Notes under the pieces: model-generated
Databases searched by the model: none
What the model was told of the DNA's origin: nothing
What the model saw: only the letters and a program-made list of their open reading frames with translations
Shown: in pieces, positions 34,124 through 37,629 of the stretch
Position numbering within the stretch: position 1 is the first letter of the stretch
Layout of the letters: each line of letters opens with the position of its first letter
Assembly (NCBI GenBank): GCA_964389575.1
Contig: CAYMFF010000022.1
Coordinates: 1 to 37,629, forward strand
Direction of reading: 5' to 3'
Length of the DNA: 37,629 bases
Source of the DNA: JAGNRR01 sp964389575
Lineage (GTDB): Bacteria; Bacteroidota; Bacteroidia; Chitinophagales; Chitinophagaceae
Position numbers and translations under genes: made by a program

Positions 34124-34852
34124 TTGACAAAATTATCAGTCAATATCAATAAATGGGCTACCCTACGAAATGCTCGCGGTGGCAATAATCCTGATTTATT
34201 AAAAACGGCAATCGATATTCAAAATTTTGGTGCCGATGGTATTACAGTGCATCCTAGACCGGATGAGCGACATATCCGTTATGCCGATACTCGAGCTCTG
34301 AAGTCATTAGTTCATACAGAGTACAATATAGAAGGAAATCCGAAGCATCGGCCATTTATAGATTTAGTGTTAGAAACAAAACCAACGCAGGTTACTTTGG
34401 TGCCGGACGGCGAGAATGTATTAACTTCTAATACGGGTTGGGATACTGTGAAAGAATTGGATTATTTAAAGGAGACTATCGCTATGTTTAAAAAAGAAGG
34501 TATTCGTACATCTATATTCCTAAATCCAAATCCTGATTTAATTGCTTCCACTAAAGAAACGGGCACCGATAGAATTGAACTTTACACAGAATCTTATGCT
34601 AGCAATTATCATAAGAATAAAGAAGAAGCGATCAAAAATTTTGTAGCTACTGCAGAAAAAGCAACAGAATATGGTTTGGGTATAAATGCAGGTCATGATT
34701 TAGATTTAGAGAATCTAAAATATTTCAACGAAAAAATCCCAAACCTACTCGAGGTTTCAATTGGTCATGCCCTAATATGTGATGCGATTTATCTTGGTTT
34801 AGAAAACACCGTTCAGATGTATAAAAGGCAGCTGTCAATTAATACGCATTAG
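34124..34852 (+). CDS. pdxJ: Pyridoxine 5'-phosphate synthase
   Basis: A protein of 242 residues. It condenses aminoacetone phosphate and deoxyxylulose phosphate to pyridoxine 5'-phosphate in the DXP-dependent vitamin B6 pathway. The N-terminus KLSVNINKWATLRNARGGN, then GADGITVHPRPDERHIR, VTLVPDGE and GLGINAGHDLDL, match PdxJ. The start is TTG 34124, as the family begins at this residue and no ATG fits. The stop region overlaps convergent porQ by 14 bases. Confidence 0.95.
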   Translation: MTKLSVNINKWATLRNARGGNNPDLLKTAIDIQNFGADGITVHPRPDERHIRYADTRALKSLVHTEYNIEGNPKHRPFIDLVLETKPTQVTLVPDGENVLTSNTGWDTVKELDYLKETIAMFKKEGIRTSIFLNPNPDLIASTKETGTDRIELYTESYASNYHKNKEEAIKNFVATAEKATEYGLGINAGHDLDLENLKYFNEKIPNLLEVSIGHALICDAIYLGLENTVQMYKRQLSINTH

Positions 34853-35954
34853 CATACTTGGTACTCCAATTAATTTTCTTTCCTAAATTCCCTAATCCAA
34901 AGAAACGATTCAGCTGAAAGTTAAACCCTACTTGATTATAAGCACCTGCCAAATGATAATGAGAACGTGCAAAATGCACCGTTACTTTATTCAAGTAGAT
35001 ACCGGCACCATACGAAAAGCCAGCTAGGCCTTTTAGTTCAGTCAATCCTAATTCGGTTCTACGCATAAAATTATATCCACCACTAATCTCCAATCGCTTA
35101 CCCAAATTGAGATCTAATGCAAATACAAAATGATTTAATAGCTTTCTGCCAAAATTGTTAGGTTCAATCTGCTGTGTTGAATCCACGATTAAAATATTAT
35201 TTTGTCGGTCAGCTGGATTATCATAATAAAGATTCCATTGGTTTAAATGATGCGCTAGCACCGAGATTGAAAAAGGAGCTTTTTTAAATCGCTTCATCAC
35301 ACCCAATTGAATATCCAGCGGTAAAGGCTGAGAAGGAATATTATCATTATACCGATCAAATTGATAGCCAACATTTTTTGCCGCTAGGCCAAAATACCAT
35401 TGCCTGGCTGTATCAGAGTAAGTAATTCCCGCATCTACCACTAAAGCTGCTGCACTTTTATCAATAAGTTTAGATTGAGCGTATTTTACATGTGCACCAT
35501 AACGCCAATGCTTTAAATACGATTTAGAAGCTGACAAGGTAATTGCATAATCCGCGGCTCTTCCGGTCCCTAGCAATTGCCCAATGTCATTGGTTAGATT
35601 TATATCACCGTAATTCATATACTGCACACCAAAACCAAATGTGGTTTTTAGCTTCTTGCTATGATGAGCATAATACATATTTAAACCGCGCGTGCCAGCA
35701 TAAAAAAGATTATAGTTAACTCCTAAATCTGTATGGAATTCTGGTCGTAACATGGCCGGATTCGCTGTGCTCATCATTACATCCGAAGCACTATGCGCCA
35801 CAGACAATCCACCCAAGGCTGTGATGTGCGGACTTTGTGCCAAACGTAAAAATTCAAAGGCTCTATCGCCACCGCGCACTTGAGCATGAATCGAAGAATA
35901 AGTTGATAACAACGCAATCAGCAAAACGATATTCGGATGCAATCTCATTTTCAT
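34839..35954 (-). CDS. porQ: Type IX secretion system protein PorQ
   Basis: An outer-membrane beta-barrel protein of 371 residues with a signal peptide (ends SSIHAQ). RGGDRAFEFLRLAQSPHITALGG, with STANPAML, matches PorQ, which works with PorU, PorV and PorZ in the cell-surface attachment complex that cleaves T9SS sorting domains. ATG 35954 or ATG 35948 are both possible starts. The four T9SS cargo genes in the window fit with its presence. It converges on pdxJ. Confidence 0.9.
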   Translation of the reverse strand: MKMRLHPNIVLLIALLSTYSSIHAQVRGGDRAFEFLRLAQSPHITALGGLSVAHSASDVMMSTANPAMLRPEFHTDLGVNYNLFYAGTRGLNMYYAHHSKKLKTTFGFGVQYMNYGDINLTNDIGQLLGTGRAADYAITLSASKSYLKHWRYGAHVKYAQSKLIDKSAAALVVDAGITYSDTARQWYFGLAAKNVGYQFDRYNDNIPSQPLPLDIQLGVMKRFKKAPFSISVLAHHLNQWNLYYDNPADRQNNILIVDSTQQIEPNNFGRKLLNHFVFALDLNLGKRLEISGGYNFMRRTELGLTELKGLAGFSYGAGIYLNKVTVHFARSHYHLAGAYNQVGFNFQLNRFFGLGNLGKKINWSTKYANAY

Positions 35955-36006
35955 TTAACGTAAAATTATATGAAATATTGTTACTAACCATCAATCTGAA
36001 AATATC

Positions 36007-36777
36007 TTGGCATCACATTTGAAAAAACGTTACAATAAAAGGATATTGAGCGGCGCATTGGTACTAATTGTGCTGATGATAGCGATTAAACTCATTTCTA
36101 ATTACTACAATATTCCATTTTACACCTACCCTAATTTTGGAATTAAAATCCCGCCCGGTTACAAAAAAATTGGAATTGATGTATCGCACCATCAGGATAA
36201 AATTAATTGGAAACAAGTAAGCGAAATGCGCGACTTAGGCAAAAAAGTAAATTTTGTATTTATGAAAGCCACTCAGGGTAATTATTTGACTGACAAACAA
36301 TTTAGAAGGAACTGGGAAGAAGCAAAAAAATACAATATAAATAGAGGTGCCTATCTCTATTTTGACCCAAGAAGAAGCGGACGCGGACAAGCCGGCTACT
36401 TTATTAATCGAGTCAAATTATCCAAAGGAGATTTTGCACCAGTAATAGATTTTGAAGAGCTTTATGGTGTATCAAAAGAAAAAGCAAGACGAGAATATTT
36501 AGAATGCTCCAAGGTACTAAAGCAACATTATGGAATAACGCCAATTTTATATACCTATGCTCATTTCTATAGTAAAAACTTGAATGATGATTTTGATAAT
36601 TTACCACTATGGATTGCGCATTACAAAACCTACGGTAAACCTAAAATTGATAGAGAATATTATTTTTGGCAATTTAGCGATCACGGTCAAATGAATGGCA
36701 TTAGAGGCAAAGTAGATTTTAATGTGTCAGATATGAGTGACTCTAAATTGAATAATGTTCGGATTGGGATGAACTAA
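36007..36777 (+). CDS. Membrane-anchored GH25 lysozyme
   Basis: A protein of 256 residues. A basic N-terminus and membrane segment (about 15-31) are followed by a GH25 domain that hydrolyses the muramyl beta-1,4 bond. Catalytic motifs are IGIDVSHHQD (Asp), FMKATQG and VIDFEEL (Asp-Glu), with YFWQFSDHG near the end. The start is uncertain: TTG 36007 or TTG 36019; no ATG is available. It lacks a cell-wall-binding domain. It could be a peptidoglycan-remodelling enzyme of the host cell. Confidence 0.87.
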   Translation: MASHLKKRYNKRILSGALVLIVLMIAIKLISNYYNIPFYTYPNFGIKIPPGYKKIGIDVSHHQDKINWKQVSEMRDLGKKVNFVFMKATQGNYLTDKQFRRNWEEAKKYNINRGAYLYFDPRRSGRGQAGYFINRVKLSKGDFAPVIDFEELYGVSKEKARREYLECSKVLKQHYGITPILYTYAHFYSKNLNDDFDNLPLWIAHYKTYGKPKIDREYYFWQFSDHGQMNGIRGKVDFNVSDMSDSKLNNVRIGMN

Positions 36778-36830
36778 ATTATTACCCCATACAGTCTTCT
36801 ACTTGTTAGTAAATACTATTTTCGCACTTC

Positions 36831-37430
36831 ATGATTTATGCCTTACCATTTTTATCAGCCTTTATCGGATGGATAACTAATTTCCTTGCGATTAAAATGC
36901 TATTTAATCCTAAGGAGGTAAAAAATATCCTAGGTTTAAAAGTTCAGGGGATTTTCCCAAAAAGACAAAAGGCATTTGCAGAAAAACTAGGTGCCTTAGT
37001 GGCCAATGAATTGCTATCACTTGATGATATCCAACAAAAAATTGGCTCAGAAAGCAACCAAGCACTAATGATGAAAACGGTTTCTAGCAAAGTAGATAAC
37101 TTTTTAGACGTTCGCTTAAAAGAAGAAATGCCAATGGCGGCCATGCTTATTGGCAAGGAAACAAAAGCAAAACTAAAAACAACTTTACTTACAGAATTTA
37201 AAGAAAGTATTCCTGAAATTTTGCAGAAAGTAAATCAGAACATTCAGCAAGACCTTGACGTAGAAAAATTGGTAGTAGAAAAAGTATCCAACTTTAGTAG
37301 CGACAAGCTTGAAAGCATCCTCTACGATATTATGAAAAAAGAATTTCGTTTTATTGAAGTATTAGGTGCTGTGCTAGGTTTTATTATTGGCTTGGTACAG
37401 GTTGGTTTGATTCAATTGGGGGCGTTTTAG
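36831..37430 (+). CDS. DUF445 family membrane protein
   Basis: A protein of 199 residues. The N-terminal segment PFLSAFIGWITNFLAIKMLFNP and the following KVQGIFPKRQKAFAEKLG are the DUF445 signature. The middle is helical with coiled-coil character. A C-terminal membrane segment (about 178-198) ends the protein. This is the normal short form of the family. The function is unknown. A -7-like TATTTTCG (36817-36824) ends 6 bases before ATG. Confidence 0.85.
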   Translation: MIYALPFLSAFIGWITNFLAIKMLFNPKEVKNILGLKVQGIFPKRQKAFAEKLGALVANELLSLDDIQQKIGSESNQALMMKTVSSKVDNFLDVRLKEEMPMAAMLIGKETKAKLKTTLLTEFKESIPEILQKVNQNIQQDLDVEKLVVEKVSNFSSDKLESILYDIMKKEFRFIEVLGAVLGFIIGLVQVGLIQLGAF

Positions 37431-37629
37431 ATTATGAATTTCAAAGAGTTCATTTCAACAAATCGAGGTAGACTCTTATAACCAACAATCTTTGTATATG
37501 CGTTGGAAATGACACCAACCCAGACGAAAATGAAGTTATATAGACATTTTATTTATATAATAATTTTCTTATACGGTATAAGTAGCTGAGCATTAGACCT
37601 CTGTAAAATAGTAGCCACTTGTATTGGCA

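Overview
The window reads as chromosomal DNA from a member of the Bacteroidota. It is AT-rich and carries the gliding/type IX secretion genes gldD and porQ. Four secreted proteins end in type IX (T9SS) sorting domains. Other lineage markers are bshC (bacillithiol), a DUF2795 protein, and promoters of the TAnnTTTG type, with no clear Shine-Dalgarno sequences. Most genes are housekeeping or cell-envelope genes. I see no phage, transposase, CRISPR array or known defence island.

Layout. 1-4.1 kb: a partial secreted protein, a fused peptide-type ABC ATPase, a small unknown protein, AMP nucleosidase and ndk. 4.2-8.75 kb: an MtfA-like metallopeptidase and two T9SS cargo proteins that converge on a shared terminator. 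8.9-12.3 kb: tRNA-Arg(UCU), then a minus-strand operon with a membrane Fe-S oxidoreductase, a CCG-type Fe-S protein and a small conserved protein. A four-helix-bundle gene flanked by inverted repeats interrupts this operon. 12.4-17.4 kb: a phosphoribosyltransferase with an ADP-ribosylglycohydrolase, DUF2795, lolD-bshC, and a secreted protein with about 30 cysteines. 17.4-25.0 kb: an envelope-biogenesis block with amidase, MCE protein, OstA-like protein and a small membrane protein on the minus strand, diverging from an LptD-like barrel, followed by a convergent lipoprotein. 25.1-30.8 kb: argS, a large beta-propeller T9SS protein, gldD and a DUF3109 protein. 30.9-37.4 kb: a T9SS cargo gene coupled to a peroxiredoxin, then phoH, a lipoprotein, pdxJ, convergent porQ, a membrane-anchored GH25 lysozyme and DUF445.

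How the genes fit together. The envelope theme dominates: LptD/OstA-like proteins and MCE protein (lipid and LPS transport), LolD (lipoprotein release), amidase and GH25 (peptidoglycan), GldD and PorQ (T9SS machinery and processing) and several T9SS substrates. A thiol theme also recurs: bshC, the Cys-rich secreted protein, the peroxiredoxin and the Omp28-like CGWC protein.

The observations most worth a second look are the repeat-flanked four-helix-bundle insertion at 10.4-10.95 kb, the Cys-rich protein next to bshC, and a set of genes whose -7 promoter box ends only 4-6 bases before the start codon. No clearly new multi-gene system is evident.
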